Notes: generated by a model not told the origin, from the letters alone. Counted from the first letter of the stretch, positions 1 to 5,682 are shown. The stretch: 6,138 nucleotides of DNA from Methylocystaceae bacterium (GCA_003152255.1 PLZT01000534.1:1-6138); one strand, 5' to 3'. Program-made: numbers and translations.

Positions 1-246
1 GATCAAAAATGCGCAAAGTCGAGCTAAGGCTTGGTCTTTTCAACCGCTACCCCGGGTAGCCCTCAGACTCGCACTCTCATTGCCACGAACTGGTCTGTTC
101 TCGAACTCCCCGTCGCCGCAAAGTGAGTTGCGTGATACCCGGAGAAATCAGGATAGGTAATTTCCCAGGCTTTGACGTCCGATCGCGCTGGAATGTCACA
201 GCGTGCAGCCCGTCGTTGGTTGTTCATGCGAATTCTCTGTCGGAAG

Positions 247-1656
247 TCATTCCATCTGATAGGCCGCCCGACTGACGCTCTCGCCATCACTGGGGCGCAA
301 TGTCCAGAACGAGAGCGAGGACACAATCGTTAGCCCGCCCAAGGTCAGGAATGCGTGATGCAGCGCCGTGGTCACCGCGAAGCGATCGGACTGCGCTAGC
401 GGACCAAGATACCAGGCCGTCACCAGGGATCCGAAGGCCAGACCAAAGCTCATGGATATTTGTTGAAACGAGCTGGCGATCGTGCTGGCCATGCTCGACT
501 CATTGGTTTCGATGTCCGCGTAGGCCATGCTGTTCATGCTTGAAAATTGCAGCGAATTGAAAAACCCCAACGCCAAGCCGATCCCGACGATCGCGATCAG
601 CGGCGTTTGCGCGCTCACCAGCGAATAAAGATTGATGGTTGCACCGATCATCACGGTGTTGACGATCAGCACCCTGCGATATCCGAAGCGCCCCAGCACC
701 CGTGTGGAAATAAGCTTCATGCCCATGGCGGCGGCGGCGGTCGGCATCATCAGGAGACCCGATTGCCACGCCGGGAGATCGAGGCCGATCTGAAACAGCA
801 GCGGCGTCAGGAAGGGCAATCCGCCGACGCCAAGCCGCGTGATGAAGCCGCCAATTACTGAAACGCGAAAGGTCCGCACCTTGAAAAGCGCCATTTGCAA
901 GAGAGGGTAAGGCGCCTTCAGCGCATGACGCCGGTAGGCGGCGAGCAGGGCCACGCTGAGCAAAAACAGGACTGCTTCCACCCTGATGTCGACCTGGTGC
1001 TCGCCAAAAATTTCCAGTAGCCACGACAGCAAAGCGGTTCCGCATCCAAACAAAACAAGACCGGTCAAGTCGAGGGGACGCGAGGTCGCGCCATAATAAT
1101 CCGGCATGTAGAGGTGGATGAGCCACAGCGCGACGACGCCCGCCGGAATATTGACAAAGAAAATTTCTCGCCACGACAACCAGTGGACGATCAATCCGCC
1201 GACCGTCGGTCCAAGCAAAGGACCGATCAAGGCGGGGATGATGACGAAATTCATGGCTTGCAACAGTTGTGCCTTTGGGAACGTGCGGATCACGGTGAGC
1301 CGCCCGACCGGCATCATCATCGCGGCGCCCATCCCTTGTATAATGCGCGCGGCCACCAGCTGAGGCACATTCATGGCGAGCCCGCAAAACACGGAGGAAA
1401 TCGTAAAGATAGAAACCGCAAGCGCGAAAACACGCCGTGTGCCATATCTGTCGGCGGCCCAGCCGCTCACGGGAATGCATACAGCGAGACTGAGAATATA
1501 ACTGGCGACGACCGCTTTCAAACTGAGCGGCGTCACGTGGAGGCTCGCCGCCATCGAGGGCACCGCGGTATTGACGATGGTGGAGTCAAGTTGCTCCATG
1601 AACAGCGCCGTGGCGACGACCCACGGCAAAAAGCGCTTGACCGTTCGGCTGTCCAT
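247..1656 (-). CDS. DHA2-family (EmrB/QacA-like) MFS drug/H+ antiporter
   Basis: Predicted inner-membrane proton-driven exporter of 469 residues, a normal size for the 14-helix DHA2 branch of the major facilitator superfamily. Visible signatures, numbered from the chosen start: LDSTIVNTAVP at 23-33 in helix 1, with the acidic D24 typical of DHA2 pumps; the loop 2-3 motif GWAADRYGTRR at 65-75; R104 with QGMGA at 107-111 (motif B region); and the antiporter motif C GPLLGPTVGG at 145-154, followed by WREIFFVNIPAG, a classic EmrB-type segment. Hydrophobic segments continue to the C-terminus. The frame stays open 19 codons upstream, but the ATG at 1654-1656 is preferred: GAAAGG (1665-1670) sits 8 nt before it and the family's N-terminal helix begins just after. 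No HlyD/EmrA periplasmic adaptor and no TetR or MarR regulator lies beside it in the window, so it may act alone or with a distant partner. The substrate cannot be told from sequence. Confidence 0.93.
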   Translation of the reverse strand: MDSRTVKRFLPWVVATALFMEQLDSTIVNTAVPSMAASLHVTPLSLKAVVASYILSLAVCIPVSGWAADRYGTRRVFALAVSIFTISSVFCGLAMNVPQLVAARIIQGMGAAMMMPVGRLTVIRTFPKAQLLQAMNFVIIPALIGPLLGPTVGGLIVHWLSWREIFFVNIPAGVVALWLIHLYMPDYYGATSRPLDLTGLVLFGCGTALLSWLLEIFGEHQVDIRVEAVLFLLSVALLAAYRRHALKAPYPLLQMALFKVRTFRVSVIGGFITRLGVGGLPFLTPLLFQIGLDLPAWQSGLLMMPTAAAAMGMKLISTRVLGRFGYRRVLIVNTVMIGATINLYSLVSAQTPLIAIVGIGLALGFFNSLQFSSMNSMAYADIETNESSMASTIASSFQQISMSFGLAFGSLVTAWYLGPLAQSDRFAVTTALHHAFLTLGGLTIVSSLSFWTLRPSDGESVSRAAYQME

Positions 1657-1664
1657 TTGTGTCG

Positions 1665-1670
1665 CCTTTC
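1665..1670 (-). promoter_or_regulatory. Ribosome binding site that sets the MFS start
   Basis: On the minus strand GAAAGG lies 8 nt before the ATG at 1656. The alternative upstream ATG (1713) would add 19 polar, arginine-rich residues with no match to the family's N-terminus, so this site supports the shorter protein. Confidence 0.6.
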
Positions 1671-1929
1671 TAAAATTTCCATAGCCGGAGCGACGGCGTC
1701 CGAACTGGTTCAACTCGGAGCCTATCAGACTAGCTTTTGATCATCGGAACGAAATGGCAATCGCGATTAAATCGGGCGAAAGGCGCGGCCACGCGCGGAA
1801 TGTTCAGCAAGTCGTCAATCTACTGTTCGGTTGAGTGGCGCCGGCTATGTTTGCAACGGATGGAGACGTCGATCCCACTTGTTCTCGTTTCTCGAGGGCG
1901 CCGATTGCTGGATAAGTGAACCTTCGCGA

Positions 1930-2814
1930 TCACACCGCCGGTGAAAGTCCCTCGACGCGCGCGACGCCAGCGCGCACCGCCCGCTGAACCTTCTCGAACG
2001 CGCGTATTTCAATCTGGCGTACGCGCTCTTTCGAAACTCCGAATTCGTCCGCGAGATCTCTGAGTGGTATGCGATCCTCGGCAAGGCGGCGCGTCTCCAG
2101 GATGCGCCGTTCGCGCGGATTAAGTACGTCGAGTGCGCTATGCAACGCGACGCGGCGATTGTCGCTTTCCTCCCGCTCGACGAGCATGTGTTCTTGATCG
2201 ATGCCGTCGCCGACAAGGGAGTCCTGCCATTCGCCATCTCCCTCCTCGCGCAGCGGGGCGTTGAGAGAAGAGTCGCCAGCCAAACGGCGGTTCATGTCAA
2301 TCACTTCCTGCCGTGGCACGCGGAGCTTAATCGCGATCACCGCGACGTTCTCCGGATGGAGGTCTCCCTCCTCATAGGCGGAAATGCGGCTCTTCGCCTT
2401 GCGCAGGTTAAAGAACAACTTCTTCTGGTGGGCGGTGCTGCCCATTCTAACGAGCGACCAGGATCGCAGGACATATTCCTGAATCGACGCCCGAATCCAC
2501 CCCATCGCGTAAGTAGCGAGGCGAAAGCCGCGTTCGGGCTCGAAGCGCTTGACCGCTTGCATGAGTCCCACATTGCCTTCGGAAACAAGCTCGCCCACGG
2601 GCAGCCCGTAGCCGCGATAACCCATGGCGATCTTGGCGACGAGCCGCAGATGCGAAGTGACAAGTTTTTGCGCGGCCGTCGCATCTTCGTGCTCGCGCCA
2701 GCGTTTGCCGAGCATGTACTCCTCCTGCGGGGCCAGGATAGGGTACCGCCGAATTTCAGAAAGATAGTGATCGAAGCCGCTTTTGGCGGAGACGACGGGC
2801 AGGGATTTCGGCAT
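1930..2814 (-). CDS. rpoH: RNA polymerase sigma factor RpoH (sigma-32, heat shock)
   Basis: Alternative sigma factor that directs RNA polymerase to heat-shock promoters (chaperone and protease genes). It has 294 residues, the usual RpoH length. Region 1.2 is at about 14-40. Region 2 is at about 49-120, including the core-binding stretch around VSEGNVGLMQAVKRFEPERGF and ASIQEYVLRSWSLVRMG. The diagnostic RpoH box QKKLFFNLR is at 130-138 and separates it from RpoD and RpoS. Region 4, at about 226-280, carries the -35-recognising helix-turn-helix LADEFGVSKERVRQIEIRA. The start at 2814 is chosen because AGGAG lies 8 nt upstream and the MPKSLP... N-terminus fits; the frame extends 18 further codons without support. 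One oddity is glycine at 105, where alphaproteobacterial homologues usually read WW. Alphaproteobacteria often carry more than one RpoH, and the sequence alone does not say which paralogue this is. No downstream terminator was recognised. Confidence 0.95.
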   Translation of the reverse strand: MPKSLPVVSAKSGFDHYLSEIRRYPILAPQEEYMLGKRWREHEDATAAQKLVTSHLRLVAKIAMGYRGYGLPVGELVSEGNVGLMQAVKRFEPERGFRLATYAMGWIRASIQEYVLRSWSLVRMGSTAHQKKLFFNLRKAKSRISAYEEGDLHPENVAVIAIKLRVPRQEVIDMNRRLAGDSSLNAPLREEGDGEWQDSLVGDGIDQEHMLVEREESDNRRVALHSALDVLNPRERRILETRRLAEDRIPLRDLADEFGVSKERVRQIEIRAFEKVQRAVRAGVARVEGLSPAV

Positions 2815-2822
2815 ATCTTTTT

Positions 2823-2827
2823 CTCCT
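2823..2827 (-). promoter_or_regulatory. Shine-Dalgarno site of rpoH
   Basis: AGGAG on the minus strand, 8 nt before the ATG at 2814. It fixes the start and argues against the in-frame upstream ATG at 2868. Confidence 0.7.
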
Positions 2828-2965
2828 AACGGGTTCCCTGTCGACGCGGCCGCGGAGGGGATGCACAAATATTTTCGTTTCCGACACGATCACGGACTTG
2901 CAGGCTTCGTGACGTCTCGCCACCGCTCATGGCGTCATCGACAAACCGGTTGAGCAAGGTGTTGA

Positions 2966-3526
2966 TCACCGTCGACCGCCACCGCCATGACCGCCGCCAT
3001 GACCGCCGCCACCGCCACCACCCATTCGACCGCCGCCACCCCCGGTAAACCCGCCGCCGCCCGTGTGACCGCCGCCCATAAATCCGCCCATCGCGCCGCT
3101 CAGATGGCCGCCGATGGCGCCACTTAAATGGCTTCCCAGGTGGCCTCCCAATTGCCCGCCGAGAACGCCTCCCTGGCTTGGAGTTCCTCTGCCAATCTGT
3201 CCGCCACGCGCGCCGCTCCTTTGGCCGGGCTCCCTGGCGCGAGATCCGCCGCCGCGCCAGCCATTCCAACCGTAGCCGCCGCCCCAGCCTATCCCTTCGT
3301 CCCAAGCGTAACCGCACCAGTACCAGCCGGGACCCTGCCAGCCGTCGTCGTACCAGCAATAATTTTGGTCATCGAAGACGAATTGGACTCTTTCGATCGG
3401 AGCGCTCTCGACTGACAGGAGCCGAGCACCGACGGTCCCTTCGCCTATCGCCGCATGGGAGGAGTTTGCAATCGGCAAGACAGCGCCCGCCAAGAGAGCA
3501 ATTGAGAAGGCAAATTTGCGAGACAT
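2966..3526 (-). CDS. Exported glycine-rich protein with aromatic/cysteine patch
   Basis: Protein of 186 residues, function unknown. It begins with a Sec signal peptide: positive MSRK, hydrophobic core 5-20, and a likely cut after SHA (25/26). A short mature domain (26-55) follows, then an aromatic, cysteine-containing patch at 56-74 that starts YCWYDDGW and includes WYWCGYAW, with C57 and C71 as a possible disulfide. The rest is glycine-rich. At 119-147 there are imperfect repeats built on GGHLGSHLSGA / GGHLSGAMGG. The tail at 152-186 is almost all Gly, with His, Thr and Phe inserts. Small exported proteins with such a YCWYxDGWxGPGxYWCGYA-like patch are, to my recollection, frequent in Hyphomicrobiales genomes. 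A G-rich ribosome binding site (GGGGGAA) precedes the ATG. The frame is credible because signal peptide and patch share it, but GCC/ACC low complexity gives long shadow frames. A surface or cell-wall-associated role is inference only. Confidence 0.82.
   Translation of the reverse strand: MSRKFAFSIALLAGAVLPIANSSHAAIGEGTVGARLLSVESAPIERVQFVFDDQNYCWYDDGWQGPGWYWCGYAWDEGIGWGGGYGWNGWRGGGSRAREPGQRSGARGGQIGRGTPSQGGVLGGQLGGHLGSHLSGAIGGHLSGAMGGFMGGGHTGGGGFTGGGGGRMGGGGGGGHGGGHGGGGRR
2972..3075. repeat. Low-complexity GCC/ACC trinucleotide tract
   Basis: The plus strand is dominated by CCGCC/CCACC triplets encoding, on the minus strand, the glycine-rich tail. It is prone to slippage and to sequencing or assembly error, so the exact number of glycine codons should be treated as uncertain. 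Confidence 0.7.
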
Positions 3527-3560
3527 GGCCGAATTCCCCCTTCATGGAGAGCCGCCGAAA

Positions 3561-3572
3561 CGCGCATGCGCG
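3561..3572. repeat. 12-bp perfect palindrome upstream of glycine-rich gene
   Basis: CGCGCATGCGCG reads the same on both strands, about 35 bp upstream of the start codon of the glycine-rich protein. It could be a regulator-binding site or chance in GC-rich DNA. No recognised operator consensus. Confidence 0.3.
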
Positions 3573-3765
3573 CGAGATTTACCGGGGTAACGATTCTGGC
3601 CTCGCCGCTCGCGTGCTGATCGCGGCGCGCGGCATGCAGTCACGATGGCTGTTCCACATTGAAAGGTGTTGCGGACAACGCGGGGACTTGCTCAAAGAGA
3701 AGATCCGCGGCTTGCGGTGCCGAGGACAACCGGAAGCGAGGCTGCGCCAGACCTGAAGCGGATGT

Positions 3766-4035
3766 TCAGCGCTTCGGGAGCGACACGAGTTTTTCTAGTA
3801 TTTGGAGGGTTATTTCCGCGCAAAGCTTCATCGGTTCATCGTCGGCGCATTTTACGTCGACAGCGGCGTCTCCATCTTGAAGACGGAAATGAGCGCCCTT
3901 GGACGGGGAAATCGAAAGCGGAGACCGAATTGCCGGCTGCGACGGCGCGTTCGGCGGAGTCGGCGCGTCCGTCTGCGCGAAAGCCCCGCCGGTCATGATG
4001 GCGAGAGCAAGTCCAGATGTGAGAAGCATTTTCAT
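3766..4035 (-). CDS. Small periplasmic protein with two cysteines, unknown function
   Basis: Protein of 89 residues with a clear Sec signal peptide: MKMLLTSGLALAIMTGGAFA, with a predicted cut after AFA at 20/21. A proline/serine-rich linker (21-46) leads to a compact C-terminal domain: a strand-like segment AHFRLQDGDAAVDVKC (48-63), then ADDEPMKLC (64-72) and a helix to the end. C63 and C72 flank the acidic DDEP turn and could form a disulfide. Similar small exported proteins with a C-A-D-D-E-P-M-x-x-C signature seem common in Hyphomicrobiales, but I know of no assigned function. The ATG is supported by AGGAG 7 nt upstream. The gene ends inside an inverted repeat (3755-3775) and is separated from the next minus-strand gene by 239 bp, so co-transcription is uncertain. 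Confidence 0.78.
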   Translation of the reverse strand: MKMLLTSGLALAIMTGGAFAQTDAPTPPNAPSQPAIRSPLSISPSKGAHFRLQDGDAAVDVKCADDEPMKLCAEITLQILEKLVSLPKR

Positions 4036-4280
4036 CGAAATCTCCTGTTTCGGCGTCGGTGGAGGCGGTTAACGGATCCAGAGCCGATAAAGTTATTGAA
4101 TAGATTCTTACCGCGATAGGATCGGGAACTACTCAGAGACAAAAGGATCGCACCGTCGTTCTGGGTTTCGGTGTATGGAAAAAGATGTCCGGCTGGGGTA
4201 AAATGCGCGGCGACTGGAGGCATGGAGACGATGCGCGATGAAAGTGCGCAAGCTCGAATGGATGCCGGAACGCTCCGCTG

Positions 4281-4305
4281 AATTCTGACGTGAAGTGCAA
4301 CACCC
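4281..4305 (-). repeat. IS-end-like inverted repeat, copy 1
   Basis: Read on the minus strand this begins GGGTGTTGCACTTC and continues ACGTCAGAAT. Over 24 positions it matches copy 2 (4429-4452, plus strand) at 22, differing at positions 11 and 15. The two copies point away from each other across 123 bp. The GGTGTTGCA start resembles insertion-sequence termini, but I cannot name the family. Confidence 0.6.
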
Positions 4306-4428
4306 GACCACGTTGAACAGGCTCGATATTCCCTTCTGCCGAGTTGCCAGACTGCCCTCAAAAGCCCGCAGAAAGTGGGGATTTGAAACGGAATCGGAGC
4401 TGTTTCGTTTATGAACCAAGGCAGTCGA

Positions 4429-4453
4429 GGGTGTTGCAATTCGCGTCAGAATC
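4429..4453 (+). repeat. IS-end-like inverted repeat, copy 2
   Basis: Plus strand begins GGGTGTTGCAATTC and continues GCGTCAGAAT. It is the inverted partner of copy 1 at 4281-4305 (22 of 24 bases). It also sits inside a local GAGGGT...ACCCTC inverted repeat (4427-4460). Beyond these 24 bp the two copies do not look alike, as expected for termini of degenerate elements. Confidence 0.6.
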
Positions 4454-4755
4454 GACCCTCCGACAAGGCTGGCGAAGACGCCTCCCTCTGGCGGCGAAAG
4501 AAATTGGTCCAACATTATTCGGTTGAGCCCCGAGCAGTCTCGCCAGGCCAGTCGTTGTCATGCGCCAATGCGCAATGAGCGCAGCTTTTGCTTTGCGGGA
4601 GGGTCATGATTATAGTTTGCGGGCACCCCCTGGCGAACCAACGCCGACAAGGCGGTCGCCCCGGCGACTTATTGTCACGCGCGATCTCTTCGTAATCGGA
4701 GCGCTCGAATTGAAGTTAACCGACAACCCTTAAGCGGCGTCACCGCGAGGCGGCG

Positions 4756-4899
4756 TCAATGAAACAGCCCGAGCCCGAGCACTCCCGATATGATCAAATA
4801 GATCGCGAAGATGTAATTGAGCAGCCGGGGCATAATCAAAATGAGAACGCCCGCGAGCAGCGAGACGATGGGTTGCATATGCGCGATAGTGAGGGTCAT
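4756..4899 (-). CDS. DUF3096 family small membrane protein
   Basis: Protein of 47 residues that fits the whole DUF3096 pattern: MTLTIAHMQPIVSLLAGVLI, then LIMPRLLNYIFAIYLIISG and a glycine/leucine-rich end. Two short hydrophobic segments (about 10-23 and 28-45) are separated by the MPRLLNY turn, so it is probably an inner-membrane hairpin. The family is widespread in proteobacteria, often near stress genes; its function is unknown. The start at 4899 is chosen because the family begins at MTLTIAH and GGAG lies 10 nt upstream. The frame remains open to 4986, but the extra 29 residues translate the palindromic repeat lying there. The stop is followed by an 8-bp direct repeat (CGGCGTCA at 4735-4742 and 4751-4758). 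Together with csbD upstream on the same strand it may form a loosely linked stress pair. Confidence 0.87.
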   Translation of the reverse strand: MTLTIAHMQPIVSLLAGVLILIMPRLLNYIFAIYLIISGVLGLGLFH

Positions 4900-4925
4900 G
4901 GCCTGTGCGCTCCAAAAGCAAAATC

Positions 4926-4990
4926 CCGAAAAGCCCTGGGCTTCTCGGCTTGGATTCCGCGTTGTGATGGAATGACGGAGTGACATCGCG
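4926..4990 (-). repeat. Intergenic palindromic repeat of the 'VIPAQAGIQ' type
   Basis: Two nested inverted repeats. CCGAAAAGCC / GGCTTCTCGG (4926-4935 and 4939-4948) form a 10-bp stem with one mismatch and a 3-nt loop. ATTCC / GGAAT (4954-4958 and 4969-4973) flank a 10-nt spacer. Minus-strand translation gives CHSVIPSQRGIQAEKPRAF, close to the VIPAQAGIQ string produced when this kind of dispersed proteobacterial extragenic repeat is translated by mistake. It lies in the 5' leader of the DUF3096 gene. On the minus strand the 10-bp stem is followed by GATTTTGCTTTT, so it could also act as a terminator or attenuator. Confidence 0.6.
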
Positions 4991-5046
4991 ATGCGAGTTC
5001 AAGGAACTTCGCTCCGGTGTCGGCGCCGATGTCGCGGACCTCCCAG

Positions 5047-5067
5047 TCTTTTCGACGAGCGAAAAGA
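5047..5067 (-). terminator. Possible hairpin downstream of csbD
   Basis: TCTTTTCG and CGAAAAGA form a perfect 8-bp stem with a 5-nt loop, 47 bp downstream of the csbD stop. No T-run follows on the minus strand, so a Rho-independent terminator is not proven. It may instead be an RNA-stabilising 3' structure. Confidence 0.3.
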
Positions 5068-5113
5068 ACGCGAATGAGGACACGCGCCACCGAGCGGCGT
5101 CGGCCGAGACCGA

Positions 5114-5308
5114 TTAAGGCTTATTAGCTTCCTTGACCGCTTCCTTCACCTGATCTCTCGCTGTTCCCACCGCATCGCGCATGGCCCCGCCGAGTTGATC
5201 GGCCTTCCCGTGAAGCTCAAGATCCTCGTCGCCGAGGACTTTGCCCGCGACCTCTTCAATGTTGCCCTTGATCTTCTGGGCTGCGCCCTTAATGTTTTCT
5301 TTGTCCAT
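5114..5308 (-). CDS. CsbD family stress-response protein
   Basis: Protein of 64 residues covering the full CsbD domain: MDKENIKGAAQKIKGNIEEV, then AGKVLGDEDLELHGKADQLGG and an Ala/Lys/Glu-rich amphipathic C-terminal helix. It is small, hydrophilic, cysteine-free and highly charged, and probably cytoplasmic. CsbD was first described as a sigma-B-dependent general stress protein in Bacillus subtilis. Relatives in proteobacteria are typically induced by osmotic, desiccation or stationary-phase stress, but their biochemical role is unknown. The ATG has GGAG 8 nt upstream. In alphaproteobacteria such genes are often under the general stress sigma factor EcfG; I looked for a GGAAC...GTT pair in the 160-bp upstream region and did not find a clear one. 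The neighbouring upstream gene on the same strand is the truncated response regulator. Confidence 0.94.
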   Translation of the reverse strand: MDKENIKGAAQKIKGNIEEVAGKVLGDEDLELHGKADQLGGAMRDAVGTARDQVKEAVKEANKP

Positions 5309-5469
5309 GACATGCTCTCCAGTTCGTTTGCTTACATCAAATCAGATAATGGAGATCAGCCGATGTTTGCAGCGTCGGAATCTACTCAGCGCGTCGCGCC
5401 GATGGCTTGGCCGCCCTTCGCCGAGGAAGCCTGTCCGCATCCCTTCCCGCGCGAGTCTTCCCCCCGATC

Positions 5470-5568
5470 TCAGCTCGCCGCGACAGCCAGACGGATCAAC
5501 GCGGGAATGGAACGCGAACCGGTCTTTTGCATGATCGCAGCCCGATGATTCTCGACGGTGCGTTGGCT
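5470..5568 (-). pseudogene. 3' remnant of a LuxR/NarL-type response regulator, cut by IS630
   Basis: The last 32 codons of a helix-turn-helix regulator: SQRTVENHRAAIMQKTGSRS followed by IPALIRLAVAAS and TGA. This matches the recognition helix and C-terminal tail of LuxR-type (GerE-domain) two-component response regulators, where SxRTVENHR is the DNA-contacting helix. Reading upstream past 5568 the frame gives Ser, Cys, then TAA (5575-5577), so coding continuity ends exactly where the insertion sequence starts. The expected preceding residues (LG[I/L] before SQRTV) would have ended in a T, giving a TA step at the junction, which fits IS630 target preference. The receiver domain and first part of the HTH should lie beyond the element, outside this window. 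The partner kinase and target genes are unknown. Confidence 0.82.
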
Positions 5569-5636
5569 AGAGCATTATCCGAGCATGCCGATTCAATAAA
5601 GGATTCAAAATCATGCGAGTGATTCCCATATCACGA

Positions 5637-5663
5637 GTTGCGTTCATTAGGTTTGAACGCAAC
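5637..5663 (+). repeat. 10-bp perfect hairpin in the transposase leader
   Basis: GTTGCGTTCA and TGAACGCAAC (5637-5646 and 5654-5663) pair perfectly around a 7-nt loop, ending 9 nt before the transposase ribosome binding site. It may be a transposase-binding subterminal site or an mRNA hairpin limiting transposase expression from outside transcripts. Confidence 0.6.
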
Positions 5664-5682
5664 GAAGAGACGGGAGGGGATC

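Larger units (their letters stand above)
4036..4755. other. 720-bp stretch without a convincing gene; likely mobile-element debris
   Basis: Overlapping minus-strand frames (4032-4439 and 4129-4515) and short plus-strand frames exist, but none has a recognisable domain, signal peptide or good ribosome binding site. One of them runs over the start of the small periplasmic gene. Base composition is less GC-rich in places (around 4090-4150 and 4370-4420) than in the flanking genes. The notable content is a pair of near-identical inverted repeats at 4281-4305 and 4429-4453, read here as orphan insertion-sequence ends. The promoter of the periplasmic-protein gene is expected near 4040-4130 but is not clearly recognisable. 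Confidence 0.6.

Noticed and set aside
500..1480. 326-codon minus-strand frame inside the MFS gene
   Set aside because: Arg/His/Ala-rich out-of-frame shadow of the transporter, which carries all the family motifs in the other frame.
1114..1740. 208-codon plus-strand frame opposite the MFS gene
   Set aside because: Antisense shadow, rich in Arg/Asp/His repeats typical of reversed GC-rich coding DNA, with no recognisable domain.
1737..1929. Possible small gene between rpoH and the MFS gene
   Set aside because: The plus-strand 60-codon frame lacks a ribosome binding site and any recognisable composition. The gap more likely holds the MFS promoter and rpoH 3' region.
2140..2829. 229-codon plus-strand open frame across rpoH
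   Set aside because: Antisense shadow of the strongly supported rpoH gene in GC-rich DNA. No domain, and its span coincides with rpoH codons.
2826..3359. 177-codon Arg/Trp-rich minus-strand frame
   Set aside because: Frame-shifted reading of the glycine-rich gene. The signal peptide and aromatic patch are in the other frame.
3755..3775. GAAGCG/CGCTTC inverted repeat at the stop of the small periplasmic gene as a terminator
   Set aside because: The stem is only 6 bp, the stop codon lies inside it, and no T-run follows on the minus strand.
4032..4515. Two overlapping minus-strand frames (135 and 128 codons)
   Set aside because: They overlap each other in different frames, have no good ribosome binding site or domain, and one overlaps the start of the periplasmic gene. 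Probably mobile-element debris.
4896..5090. 64-codon minus-strand frame containing VIPSQRGIQ
   Set aside because: This is the characteristic false translation of a dispersed palindromic repeat, not a gene.
5309..5469. EcfG-type (GGAAC...GTT) promoter upstream of csbD
   Set aside because: I scanned the minus strand for the expected pair and saw no clear match.
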